DNA of 33,474 bases from Candidatus Geothermincola secundus (GCA_015711755.1 JACVIY010000011.1:1-33474); one strand, 5' to 3'. Counted from the first letter of the stretch, positions 6,735-14,890 are shown. Translations and numbers: made by a program. The notes: generated by a model from the sequence alone, not told the origin.

Positions 6735-8267
6735 TCAGATGCCAGGGTTGAAAATCTCGCAGCCCACGGAGGAGTGCATCCCTGTGTGGGTATTCTTGTA
6801 CGTGAACGCCATGATGCGTTCGGAAAAGGCGGGCACACAGAACGATATGTCGGTGGCGGGGAACTGGTTGTTCACGCGCCAGACGGTGGTTTCCCACGGG
6901 TGGCGGTTCTGCTCCTCCATGCCCACGCACACCGTGATGGAATCCTGGCCGGGAAAATAGCAGTCCACCCAGTACTCCGGCTGGGGGTTGATGTCGCTTA
7001 GCCGGGTCAAAACCATCCAGGTGGTGAACCCGTCCCCAGTATGCCCCTCGGCGTATTTATATTGGTGGGGGACGTAGGCTCTGGCGGTCAAGCTGTAGTG
7101 CCCTTCCTGCCCCGCGCTTACGGTACCGTCGCTGATGCCGCCGAACTCAAAGTTCAGGTATACGGCGCGCTCCACCATGATGGGCAGGGACGGCTCCGCT
7201 GCGCGCACCCAGAACGCGCCGGGCTCCTTTGAGGTGTACCCGGTCAGCAGGCTCTTGTAGTAGTAGGTCTGTCGTTGTTGGGGCGGCAGATACATCCGAT
7301 TCACCACTACCCCGTCAACGGTGGAGTAGCCTATGTCCACTGGCGCGATGTCGGCGTTGGGGTTCTGCAGGCATACCCAGGTGTTCCCCCAGCCCATGCC
7401 GGGGACGAATGTTATGGGGGCGAAGGCGAAGAAGCGCGGCTCGGAGTCGGCCTGGCGCGCGCCGGTGATGACGTGGCCGCCGTCGCAGACCATGCCGTTC
7501 TCGACGTTGCGGTAGGCGAAGTACATGGGCCTTTCGGCCAGGACGGGCTGGTCGGATACGAGCTCTAAGGAGACGTCCTTTCCCCGCCCCACGTGGTCGG
7601 CGACGAAAAAGGTGGCGCGGTGGCGCGCCGGGACGACCTCCTGCTTGGGGAAGAGACCCTCGCCCTCAATCATGTAGTTGAGGGTGAGTTGGGCGGGCTC
7701 CTCGTTGGGGTTGAGCACGCAAATCCACTCGTCGAAGCCCTCGCGGGTGGTACCCTCGGCGAAGTAGTAGCGGTCGGAGAGGGGGGCACGGGAGGCGACG
7801 TTGACGTGGCCGCCGTGCCAGGGCACATGACCGCCGGTTCCCGTGTAGGAGAAGTACATGGGACGCTCCACCGCGAGGTAGCGGCCGAAGTTGGCGGAGT
7901 AGGGGTAGTCCTCGATTACGGCGGTCATGCGGAAGGACACGTCGTAGCCGGGTCCCAGGGCGCCGTTGACGTAGAGGGTGAAGCGGCTCGCCGGGGCCAC
8001 CCAGTAGCTCTCGCTCTTCGCGATGCCGTACTGGGTGGCGAAGTCAACCTTGAGGATGTAGCCGCAGTCGGGGTAGATGGACACGGCGCAGAGCCAGGTC
8101 TCGAACCCCTCGCGGGTGGTGCCCTCGGCCAGGTAGAGTGGTATCTACTCCCGCTTGGGTACGGAGGCTCCTGCCGTCGCGGGGAGGGGGAGGAACGCGC
8201 CCAGCAACGCTAGCGTGCATACCGCGACGATCACTTTTGCCCTTTGGCCAGGTTCCGTGGCTCCCAT
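6735..8267 (-). pseudogene. second secreted four-module repeat protein, interrupted by an in-frame TAG
   Basis: From ATG at 8267 the frame encodes a 40-residue signal peptide region (hydrophobic VIVAVCTLALLGAFLPLP, then ATAGASVPKRE). It then hits TAG at 8147-8145 and continues in the same frame as IPLYLAEGTTREGFETWLCA through four intact modules to 6735. Without the stop it would encode about 510 aa with the same module order as the neighbour at 4822-6597. After the TAG the next ATG is at 8084, inside module 1, and would give a protein without an export signal. One substitution therefore separates it from a full gene. It could be a recent pseudogene, a sequencing error or a suppressed amber codon. 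No strong ribosome site precedes 8267. Confidence 0.75.
7519..7764. repeat. 246-bp block nearly identical to 5699-5944
   Basis: This is the partner of the block at 5699-5944 and encodes module 2 of the interrupted secreted protein. The few differences include GTAGAA versus GAAAAA near the start of the VPARHRATF(Y/F)V segment. Confidence 0.85.
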
Positions 8268-8471
8268 GCGCTAGTCTTCGCTTTTGTCAGCTAAGCTCGT
8301 TTCCTGCAAAGCCTCCGTCTGTGCCAACGCCCCACGGTTCCGGCCTGCCTTAGCAGGAGGTTACGGTATAATTATCGGGAGGATGCCTTCACGGCTTGAC
8401 ATTTAGAGATGCTGCAGAACAGGTAGAGGATCGGCCTCCCATTCCTTGCCATAAAGCGCGCGGGGGAATCA

Positions 8472-9279
8472 ATGCAAGACGGGTACAACTACGACCTGGT
8501 GGTGAGCATCGACCTGGGCTGGTCGCCGCGGAGCGTCACCCGCACCGCCGCCGCCTTCTGGCGCCCGGGGGAGGACCCCTGGTGGACGGAGCCCGGCTCG
8601 ACCGTGGACATCCTCGGCCTCCTTTCCCTTTACAGGGAGGAGCACGCCTTAATCCTTCTCGATATCCCCATCCACGGGACCGAAGCCTTAGGCAGGGAGA
8701 GGCCCTTCAGGCCCCTCGACCGGGTGCTCATCGGCAGCGGCATCCCCCCTCTACCCTTCCTACCGCGCCGGCTCCCTCGGGCGGGAGCTTGCCGCGGCCG
8801 TCGAGGGGATGTCCGGCACCTTCGAGGTGGTGGAGAGCTACCCCAACCCCGTACACCGCTTCCTGTGGCACGCCAAAGACGAGCCGGAGTGCCTTGAAGG
8901 GGAGCTGCGGGCGCTTGATGGCATGGAATCCTGGAGGAAGGCCTGGCCTCCCCGCTACAAGCGGGGCTCGCTCGCGGAGCGGAGGGAAAACACCGCCAGG
9001 CTGATAGGGGTGCTCGAGCGGTTCCTGCCCAGGGACTATTCCTCGCTTCTACCGGAGCTGGGGTGAGGAGGGAGGCGCCTGGACGCCATCGGAGATGCGT
9101 ACGACGCGCTCGTGGCCCTGCGCGTCGGCATGGAGATGGCCCGCTGCTCATCCCCCTGGGTCCAGGAGGCTCGCGTGGCGGAGCACGAGGGCATGATACC
9201 GCTGCTTGCCGACGCAAACCTGCGGGAGCTGTGGGAGAGTTCGCTTCGTCGGTTTTCTAGGGTTGACGACACCTCGTAA
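8472..9279 (+). pseudogene. broken DUF429-like gene (predicted RNase H-like nuclease)
   Basis: ATG at 8472 opens with LVVSIDLGW and LILLDIPIHGTE, the family's first acidic strand and its conserved loop, and runs to DRVLIGSGIP. At a run of six C (8744-8749) the sensible frame shifts by +1 and continues as YRAGSLGRELAAAVEGMSGT, FEVVESYPNPVHRFLW, to a TGA at 9064-9066. The same frame then reads RRLDAIGDAYDALVALRVG, the expected C-terminal helix, and ends at TAA 9277-9279. Removing one C joins the first two parts. The TGA is a second lesion. Two independent breaks argue for real decay over one sequencing slip. The DUF429 assignment is from motif memory. Confidence 0.7.
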
Positions 9280-9535
9280 CCTCTTGTAGCGAGCCTATCT
9301 GACAACGCCATCGTTGCTTAGCTAGGGCGCAACTGGGGCTGGCTAGTATATACAACTATGTTCATATCTCGCAAAATGCCGGATGGCCGGTGACAGTTGA
9401 GAGCATATAAGAGCCCGTGAGAGGACATGCAACGCTTCCGGGTGCTTTTGAACCTCCGCCAGACAATGATTCCCTGCACATAAGGCCTCTTAAACCCATG
9501 GATTGGTGCCCCAGGTCTTATGGGTTGAAGAATTC
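9280..9535. other. intergenic left flank of the integrative cassette
   Basis: No gene is visible. The base composition is more AT-rich than the surroundings. It contains an inverted repeat, TTAAACCCAT (9490-9499) with ATGGGTTGAA (9520-9529; one mismatch), just before the promoter at 9536. No tRNA gene or obvious att core was recognised. Confidence 0.5.
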
Positions 9536-9580
9536 TTTACACAAGCCTAGCGTACTCTGTTATAATATTAAACAGAGTAC
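9536..9580 (+). promoter_or_regulatory. promoter of the integrative cassette with a palindromic operator
   Basis: TTTACA at 9536-9541 and TATAAT at 9561-9566 (19-bp spacing) form a promoter. A perfect 10-bp inverted repeat, GTACTCTGTT (9552-9561) with AACAGAGTAC (9571-9580), brackets the -10 box and is a clear operator candidate. The likely ligand is one of the cassette's own DNA-binding proteins; which one is unknown. Confidence 0.75.
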
Positions 9581-9636
9581 ATCCATAACCGTCAGGGGCA
9601 TCCAGGGGAGGCCACCGGAGAAAGGAGAGTGCGCCG

Positions 9637-10677
9637 ATGAACGAGATACTGCCGAGATATGACGAAACGGCATTCACCCTACCTGAGCCTGTTAAGAAAA
9701 CTCCCAAAGCTAGGAGACGGGAAACGGAGATACCCCTTATCCACATCTCCCCAAACGCGACGTGGGTGGTCCACTCCGAGTATGAGTTCGACACCGTTCC
9801 GGTTGAATACACCGCCAGTCTGGACGGCAGCACGGAGCCGGAGCGCAGGGAGATGCTGCGCATCAAGCCCAAGCGTGGCGCCAAATCAAAGCCATACACC
9901 CTGGACGGCGACATCATGGACGAATGCGTGCGGATCATCTGCAACGAGTTCAAGTTGCCGGTTAAGGAGATGGAGAGGTTTCAGAAACGCGCGGAGAAAA
10001 CCGGCGAGAGCACCTTGGGCCTGTACGACATCGTCGAGGACCATTTCCGGGACAAAATCCTCGCTTTCGCCAAGGAATATGGCCTTCCGGGTGCCAAGTT
10101 CGCGGAGGCGGGCCTTATATACAGGAAAAGGAACGGCGGCCGCATCATGGTCAAAGACAACTCGGGCAGGCATCTCGGCACCCTGGAGGAGTGGCTGGGT
10201 AACAACCTCACCTCGCCCATACCGGAGGAAGTGATCGAAAGCGGCAACCTCGCCGGAGTTTTTGACCACTACGGAGAATTGCTCATCGAGATCGTGAACG
10301 ACTTCCAGCGTTTCTTCGAGTGGGTGAGCGCTTTCACCAGGCTCAAGCCGAGCCACTACGAGGACTCGATATCGGACTACTTTCTGGAAAGTGCCACAAA
10401 GGTTCTCAGGGCAAGCAATGCCGGTTTCGAGTGGGAGGGAAACAGGCTCGTGGTCGTGCATCGCGCCTCGTCTCTCCTTCATGCGGCGTACCTGCGGGTG
10501 ATCGACCGCAAGCTCCGCGGAAAGAGCTTCTGCGTCTGCGGCCGTTACGATTGCAGCAAGGTCTTTATACCGTGGGCCCGCCACCAGACATTCTGTAACC
10601 CCGCTTGCGCCAATATCACCAAAGTAAGGCGCTTCCGAAAGAAAAGGCGCGAACAAGAAGCGAACGAGGAGGTTTAG
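9637..10677 (+). CDS. CGNR-like zinc-finger protein, first gene of the integrative cassette
   Basis: A 346-aa soluble protein. The last 50 residues form a zinc-ribbon: C299, C301 and C306, then C320 and C324, followed by the basic tail NITKVRRFRKKRR. The spacing and the FCNPACANITK motif resemble the CGNR zinc finger found at the C-terminus of transcription factors of the ABATE/CGNR group. The N-terminal 290 residues are acidic-to-neutral with no domain I recognise. It starts with ATG at 9637 after AGAAAGGAG. It is the first gene after the operator-promoter at 9536-9580 and sits 9 bp before the excisionase-like gene, so it may control the cassette. The function is inferred. Confidence 0.7.
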   Translation: MNEILPRYDETAFTLPEPVKKTPKARRRETEIPLIHISPNATWVVHSEYEFDTVPVEYTASLDGSTEPERREMLRIKPKRGAKSKPYTLDGDIMDECVRIICNEFKLPVKEMERFQKRAEKTGESTLGLYDIVEDHFRDKILAFAKEYGLPGAKFAEAGLIYRKRNGGRIMVKDNSGRHLGTLEEWLGNNLTSPIPEEVIESGNLAGVFDHYGELLIEIVNDFQRFFEWVSAFTRLKPSHYEDSISDYFLESATKVLRASNAGFEWEGNRLVVVHRASSLLHAAYLRVIDRKLRGKSFCVCGRYDCSKVFIPWARHQTFCNPACANITKVRRFRKKRREQEANEEV

Positions 10678-10686
10678 GTCTAAGCC

Positions 10687-10956
10687 ATGGCTTTGAGCAG
10701 AGGTAGCGGAGGGAGGATTCTGGCGCTGGCCATAAACCCCGGGGGCCTCCCACGGGGTAAGGCCGTTAAGCCGCCGGTGCCCAAGCGGCTCTTCACCGTC
10801 GAGGAGGCCGCGGTGTACTTGGGCAGGAGTCCCGCCTCCATCCGTTACCTCGTGAGCTGCGGCTACCTCGAATACGTGCGCATGGGAAAGAGGATTTTCT
10901 TCGACAGGGAATATCTGGATTCCCTTATCGAGGAGAGCAAAGTCAGGTACAGGTGA
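10687..10956 (+). CDS. excisionase-family (HTH_17, MerR-like) DNA-binding protein
   Basis: An 89-aa protein. Residues 35-85 form a winged HTH of the excisionase/HTH_17 type: LFTVEEAAVYLGRSPASIRY, LVSCGYLEYVRMGKRIFFDR, then EYLDSLIEES. Such proteins bend DNA at attachment sites and steer the recombinase toward excision. It lies between the zinc-finger gene and the integrase, the usual place for a Xis factor. The first 30 residues are a Gly/Lys/Pro-rich extension. The AGGAGG at 10667-10672 is 14 nt from this ATG, so the start is less certain than the domain. Confidence 0.8.
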   Translation: MALSRGSGGRILALAINPGGLPRGKAVKPPVPKRLFTVEEAAVYLGRSPASIRYLVSCGYLEYVRMGKRIFFDREYLDSLIEESKVRYR

Positions 10957-11247
10957 TGCAAGCGGCAGCGAGCGAGTGTGGCGTGTCGGGATGGGCCGCA
11001 AGGGCAAAGCAAGGTGGAGGGCGCGGTCGCGACGTCCGTCCGCAGGCCCCATGCGATGGGGCGTGCCCCAGCCTGACAGGACATTCCTTTCGCTTGCCCG
11101 CTGCGCGCGGAGGGCTTTTTCGCGGCTTGAGCGAGAAAGTCGCCTTGCCCTCCGGGGTCAGCGTCGGTGGGAAGAGCGAGGCGAAGGAAGGGCTTTGCGG
11201 GATAAGGGGGAGGCTGCGAAGCGTGGATGCGAAGATGGAGCGGAGTG
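10957..11247. other. intergenic region before the integrase
   Basis: No credible gene on either strand. It contains a short hairpin, GCCCCAT/ATGGGGC (about 11046-11062). Because it lies between xis-like and int-like genes, it could hold recombinase binding sites, but no clear repeats are seen. Confidence 0.4.
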
Positions 11248-12255
11248 ATGGAGGGAACCGTCTATCTACGCGGTCGAATCTGGTGGATTCAGTACTACCG
11301 CGGAGGCAAGAAGTTCAGGGAGTCTTCCGGGAGTGTGAACCGAGCCGATGCCGTAAGGCTGCTCAGGGTCCGGCTAGCCCAGGCGCACCTTGGGCAGCTT
11401 CCGGAACTCGGGGACAAGAAGGCGAAGCTAGAGGACCTGATAGAGCTCGTGCGACGGGACTACATTCTCAACAACCGGCGCACGCTGGGGCGCCTGGAGT
11501 GTGTCGCCTCCAGGCTTTTGAGGAACTTTGGGGGAATGCGGGCGGACCGCATCACTGCGGCCATGATAAGCGATTTCGTTATGCAGAGGTTCGGGGAAGG
11601 GGTATGCCCCGCGACCTTGAACCGGGAGCTCACGGTGCTCCGCAGGGCCTTCAATCTGGCGGAGAGGGAAGGGCTCGTGAAGAGCATGCCCCACATCCCC
11701 AGGTTCAAAGAGGACAACGTAAGAACTGGATTCTTGGAACACGAGCAGTTCCTGGCCATGCGGGAACTCCTGCCCCCTTATCTGCGGGATCTTTTTACCA
11801 TGGCCTACGAGACGGGGATGCGCCGCGGGGAACTGCTTTCCCTCACCTGGTCGATGGTGGACCTAAAAGAGGGCTGTATCCGCCTGGAAGCCGCGCATAC
11901 CAAGACCTCGGAGCCCAGGCTCATCTTCCTCACCCAGGAAGGGCTAACCGCCTTAAAGAGCGCGTGGCTGAACAGGGTGCCCGGCTGCGAGCTCGTGTTC
12001 CATCGCAAGGGAAAGAAGATCGTGGACTTTCGCAAGAGCTGGGACAAGGCGCGACAGGCAGCCGGAGTTCCCGACCTACTGTTCCACGACCTGCGGAGGT
12101 CGGCCCTGAGGCGCATGGTGCGCGCGGGCATTCCGGAGAGAGTGGCCATGTCGATTTCCGGACACAAGACCCGCGAGGTCTTCGACCGCTACAACATCGT
12201 CAGCGAGGGGGATCTGCGGGAGGCGGCGAGGAAGCTGGACGGGTATCGTTACTGA
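11248..12255 (+). CDS. tyrosine recombinase / phage-type integrase
   Basis: A 335-aa site-specific recombinase. The N-terminus (GTVYLRGRIWWIQYYRGGKK) resembles an arm-binding domain. Residues about 60-150 form the SAM-like core-binding domain, and 165-330 the catalytic domain. All catalytic residues are present: R192 (ETGMRRGE), K219 (HTKTSEP), H280 and R283 (HDLRRS), H306 (SGHKTR) and the nucleophile Y315 (DRYNI). I chose the ATG at 11248, with GGAG 7 nt upstream, over the in-frame ATG at 11227. It should integrate and excise the surrounding element with the excisionase-like protein upstream. It appears intact, unlike the genes to the left. Confidence 0.92.
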   Translation: MEGTVYLRGRIWWIQYYRGGKKFRESSGSVNRADAVRLLRVRLAQAHLGQLPELGDKKAKLEDLIELVRRDYILNNRRTLGRLECVASRLLRNFGGMRADRITAAMISDFVMQRFGEGVCPATLNRELTVLRRAFNLAEREGLVKSMPHIPRFKEDNVRTGFLEHEQFLAMRELLPPYLRDLFTMAYETGMRRGELLSLTWSMVDLKEGCIRLEAAHTKTSEPRLIFLTQEGLTALKSAWLNRVPGCELVFHRKGKKIVDFRKSWDKARQAAGVPDLLFHDLRRSALRRMVRAGIPERVAMSISGHKTREVFDRYNIVSEGDLREAARKLDGYRY

Positions 12256-12326
12256 CGCGCCGTTTTCGTCATGAACAAGGCAAGCGTCGTCATGAGCGAA
12301 AAGCGGAGGCCTACGAAAGGAGCTGA

Positions 12327-12773
12327 CTGGCATTTGCAGGCAAGGAGAGGAATTACGAACTTGCGATAGCGGCACTTCTGCGAGGTGCCACCATTGCTGA
12401 AGCCGCAAGGGCGGCGGGCATCTACGAGGCCACCTTATACCGTCGGATGAAGCAGGAGGATTTCCAGTTGGCGTACGGCATAGCCAAGGCGAGGGTGACG
12501 CAATTGCCTTTGGAGAAAATCAGAATTGCCATTGAATATGCCATAGATACGCTGATCGAGTTCATGTTGACAAATGAATACGACCGACTGCGGTTCGGGG
12601 CTGCCTGTGTTCTAATCGAGGCTTCAAGAGGCTTCCCAGAAACTACGCTTATAGAGGGCAGGCTGAGGCTTCTAGAGGAGAGGCTAGCTCGACTGGAAGC
12701 TATATCTATGGCTCGCACGCAGTCTGACGAGACCGTCAGTACTAAAGAAGACCCAGAGAAAGGAGACAAATGA
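12327..12773 (+). CDS. phage-type helix-turn-helix protein (terminase-small-subunit-like), CTG start
   Basis: About 148 aa. The frame opens after a TGA at 12324-12326, and the first usable codon is CTG at 12327, 4 nt after a strong AAAGGAG (12316-12322). The next in-frame ATG (12447) would cut the HTH in half. Residues 14-45 contain LLRGATIAEAARAAGIYEAT followed by LYRRM, a homeodomain-like HTH. The C-terminus has a short coiled coil (RLRLLEERLARLEAI). Proteins of this shape occur beside integrases and as phage small-terminase-like HTH proteins. Here it is 71 bp downstream of the integrase. Its DNA target is unknown. The rare CTG start is inferred from the ribosome site and domain continuity. 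Confidence 0.65.
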   Translation: MAFAGKERNYELAIAALLRGATIAEAARAAGIYEATLYRRMKQEDFQLAYGIAKARVTQLPLEKIRIAIEYAIDTLIEFMLTNEYDRLRFGAACVLIEASRGFPETTLIEGRLRLLEERLARLEAISMARTQSDETVSTKEDPEKGDK

Positions 12774-12776
12774 TCC

Positions 12777-13172
12777 ATGCGCTATAACCTATCGAGGGAG
12801 TGCCACGCTCCCGGGCATCTTAGGGATGCCTTCTTCGAGCGGGTCTTTATGGACGATGATCGTGCCCCGACGCTTGACGAGAAAGCCACCGAGTTCGTGA
12901 AGCCCCACGATGGGAGAAGCTTGTCCCCTCAAAGCCTGCTCGGCCATCTGTGGAATTGCACAGACATCATGCCGAGCGTCCTCCGCGGGGTGATCGGTCT
13001 ATCCGCGGGTTCGGCTTTCGCCCAAGGCGTGCTGGAGATTGAGTATTCCCTGCAGGATAGGAGGGCAATGAAATCCCCCGTCCCATCCCTGGACTCTCGA
13101 CTTGTCGCGGCAAGCGCCTGGGATCGGTACAGCAATGGTTTGTCTAGGCGCGGCAAGGCACAAGGATTGTGA
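12777..13172 (+). CDS. conserved-looking hypothetical protein of the integrative cassette
   Basis: A 131-aa protein starting at ATG 12777, 3 bp after the stop of the HTH gene, with AAAGGAG upstream and overlapping that stop. The central stretch SPQSLLGHLWNCTDIMPSVL followed by GSAFAQGV resembles short proteins I have seen encoded beside integrase and HTH genes in Gram-positive genomes. No catalytic motif, membrane segment or known domain is visible. It is probably co-transcribed with the HTH gene. The C-terminal 35 residues look less constrained, and the true end could differ if there is a frameshift. Confidence 0.6.
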   Translation: MRYNLSRECHAPGHLRDAFFERVFMDDDRAPTLDEKATEFVKPHDGRSLSPQSLLGHLWNCTDIMPSVLRGVIGLSAGSAFAQGVLEIEYSLQDRRAMKSPVPSLDSRLVAASAWDRYSNGLSRRGKAQGL

Positions 13173-13216
13173 GGGAAGAAGGTTATAGCTGGGGGCAATA
13201 GAAAGGAGGTAGACCA

Positions 13217-13438
13217 ATGCACTTCTTGTGGTTTCTCGGCTTCGGGATGTTTGAGCTTGCTCGCGACGTTGACCTCGCCCTTCGCTTTGAACAGTGCGGC
13301 AGGATATGGGTCGCCACCATCAAAGCGCGAACCAACAGGTTCCCAAAAGACAAGCTCGTATGCCCCAACGGATGCAATAAGCACATTGATGGCCCCATTG
13401 CAAAGGGCGGCGGAGCCCCCCTCATTTGCGACAACTAA
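13217..13438 (+). CDS. small cysteine-containing hypothetical protein
   Basis: A 73-aa ORF with an excellent ribosome site (AGAAAGGAGG, 6 nt before ATG 13217). It has a hydrophobic, aromatic start (MHFLWFLGFGMF), C27 in FEQCGRIW, then VCPNGCNKHIDG and a final ICDN. The C-x3-C pair with a nearby His suggests metal binding. It is the last gene of the cassette. Nothing is recognised. The minus strand also has an open frame here, but it lacks comparable start signals. Confidence 0.5.
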   Translation: MHFLWFLGFGMFELARDVDLALRFEQCGRIWVATIKARTNRFPKDKLVCPNGCNKHIDGPIAKGGGAPLICDN

Positions 13439-13748
13439 CCCTTTTGCTGGCTCTCCCAAAAAATGGCGCATATTGGTAGAATAATTTGCTTGCCTTGTCA
13501 CGTTTCCCACGGATAGACGCTAGTAATATATTGCGTTCCCTACAGGTTAATTCTTAAACGAAAATAGGCACAATTTGGACACAGCGCGCGATTCTACGAT
13601 TCTAAAGCGAAGAATAGAAGCAAGCGAAGAACACATAAAAGCCCAGCTTAAAACGCAAATCATCGGCGAGTAAGGGTGCTGAACCTCGGAGGCTATAGCT
13701 AAAGCGTATCGCCTTTCGAGGGCCTCGGAGGCAGTGCCCGAAGCGTCC
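13439..13748. other. AT-rich intergenic region, right flank of the cassette
   Basis: No gene is seen. The composition is clearly lower in GC than the neighbours. It holds short direct repeats (GATTCTA twice near 13590-13605) and a weak hairpin. It is the likely right boundary of the integrative cassette, but no att core matching the left flank was found by eye. Confidence 0.45.
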
Positions 13749-14627
13749 TTACAGTTGGGTCAGGTATCGAGGCCCCAGGAACTCCTCGGGGCGGGACAGG
13801 GCCATGTCCACGGAAGCCAGCATCTTCTCCCGGTCGCGGTTGAGCAGCCCGTGCACCGGTATGTAATTGGAGATGTGATCGGAGAGGAAGACGGCCCCCT
13901 CCGCATCCAGGTTCTCCAGGAGCAGGCGCAGCTCCCGCATCACCGTGATTCCGTCCGCCTCGATGAACTCACCCCGCTCCATCTCCTCCCATAGCGGCGT
14001 GCCCGGGACGGGGTAGAGGGTGCGCGGCCTTATGAAGTGGGGCCGCATGAGGTTGAGCGCCCTCGCGGTGTTCAAGGCGTGCTGCTCCCACCTCTCTATG
14101 CCCCCCAGCCCCAGCAGCACGTAGACGCTCAGGCGGATGCCCGCCTCCTTTACTTTGCGCGCCGCCTCCACCATCTCGGCTGAAGTCACCCCCTTGTTCA
14201 CGCGCTTCAGTATCTCGTCGTCCCCGGATTCCAGGCCGAAGTAGATGATGTCCAGCCCCGACTCGCGCAGCCGGCGCAGCGCCTCCGGTGACTTCCCTTT
14301 GAGGAAGCGTGCGCCGCCGTAGGAGGATATGCGCTCCGCCTCGGGGAAGAGTCGGCGCGCGTAGGAGATTATCTCAGCCAGCTTCTCCGAGTTCATGGCC
14401 ACGGTGTTGCCGTCGGCCAAAAAGATCGAGGGCACGTGCGAGTACATCAGCCGGGCCCGGCGCAGGTCCGCTTTGACTTCCTCGGTGTCGCGCGCCCGGA
14501 ACCTCTTGGTCTTGTACATGGCGCAGAAGGAGCAGGCGTTGTGCGGGCAGCCCAGAGTGGCCTGGATTATCAGCGAACCCGCCTCGCAGGGCGGCCTGAA
14601 CAAAGGCTCATCGTAATCAGGGAACAT
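13749..14627 (-). CDS. radical SAM protein
   Basis: About 292 aa. The [4Fe-4S]-binding motif is TLGCPHNACSFCAMY, a C-x4-C-x2-C variant seen in one radical SAM subgroup instead of the usual C-x3-C-x2-C. The radical SAM barrel follows, with IFLADGNTVAM, SSYGGARF and IIYFGLESGDDEILKRVNKG (SAM-binding and elongator-like features), then VYVLLGLGG. Substrate unknown. I prefer the ATG at 14627, with GGAGG 10 nt upstream; a GTG at 14639 would overlap the ribosome site. It is a single gene on the minus strand with a possible -10 box (TAAAAT, 14697-14702). Confidence 0.85.
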   Translation of the reverse strand: MFPDYDEPLFRPPCEAGSLIIQATLGCPHNACSFCAMYKTKRFRARDTEEVKADLRRARLMYSHVPSIFLADGNTVAMNSEKLAEIISYARRLFPEAERISSYGGARFLKGKSPEALRRLRESGLDIIYFGLESGDDEILKRVNKGVTSAEMVEAARKVKEAGIRLSVYVLLGLGGIERWEQHALNTARALNLMRPHFIRPRTLYPVPGTPLWEEMERGEFIEADGITVMRELRLLLENLDAEGAVFLSDHISNYIPVHGLLNRDREKMLASVDMALSRPEEFLGPRYLTQL

Positions 14628-14665
14628 ATGCGCCTGCACCTCCGCCTGATGATGCGGGTCGGATT

Positions 14666-14702
14666 GTCACGGCGTGACGCGTACCCACTGATGTTTATTT
14701 TA
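14666..14702 (-). promoter_or_regulatory. possible promoter and palindrome of the radical SAM gene
   Basis: On the minus strand TAAAAT (14702-14697) could be a -10 box, with no good -35. In the leader lies a perfect palindrome, GTCACG (14666-14671), one base, CGTGAC (14673-14678), a candidate regulator site. Confidence 0.35.
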
Positions 14703-14890
14703 CCACGCGGGTAGGGCCTTTACCGTGAGGCTGGGGTTGTGGAGGAACGCCCGACGACCGCGTCCCCTCCCGTCCTCAAGCCGCCCTCGGTCGTTCTTCG
14801 CGCGTGCCGCCGGCCGAGGCTGCTCCTGGAGGAAGCCGGGCAGGATGTTGTCGAAGGCTTAAGGGATTCCCCGGCCGTAGCGACGGCGGG

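Noticed and set aside
5773-6960. 395-codon open frame on the plus strand
   Set aside because: It is antisense to the secreted repeat proteins and shows their repeat pattern in mirror; no domain is visible and it runs through the intergenic region.
9886-11052. 388-codon minus-strand frame opposite the zinc-finger gene
   Set aside because: It spans two real plus-strand genes and has no recognisable motif or ribosome site.
10953-12326. 457-codon frame over the integrase
   Set aside because: Same strand, other frame. The integrase frame contains all catalytic motifs; this one is low-complexity.
12929-13510. 193-codon minus-strand frame opposite the two small cassette proteins
   Set aside because: The plus-strand ORFs have strong ribosome sites and correct spacing in the operon; the minus frame does not. 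It stays a weak alternative.
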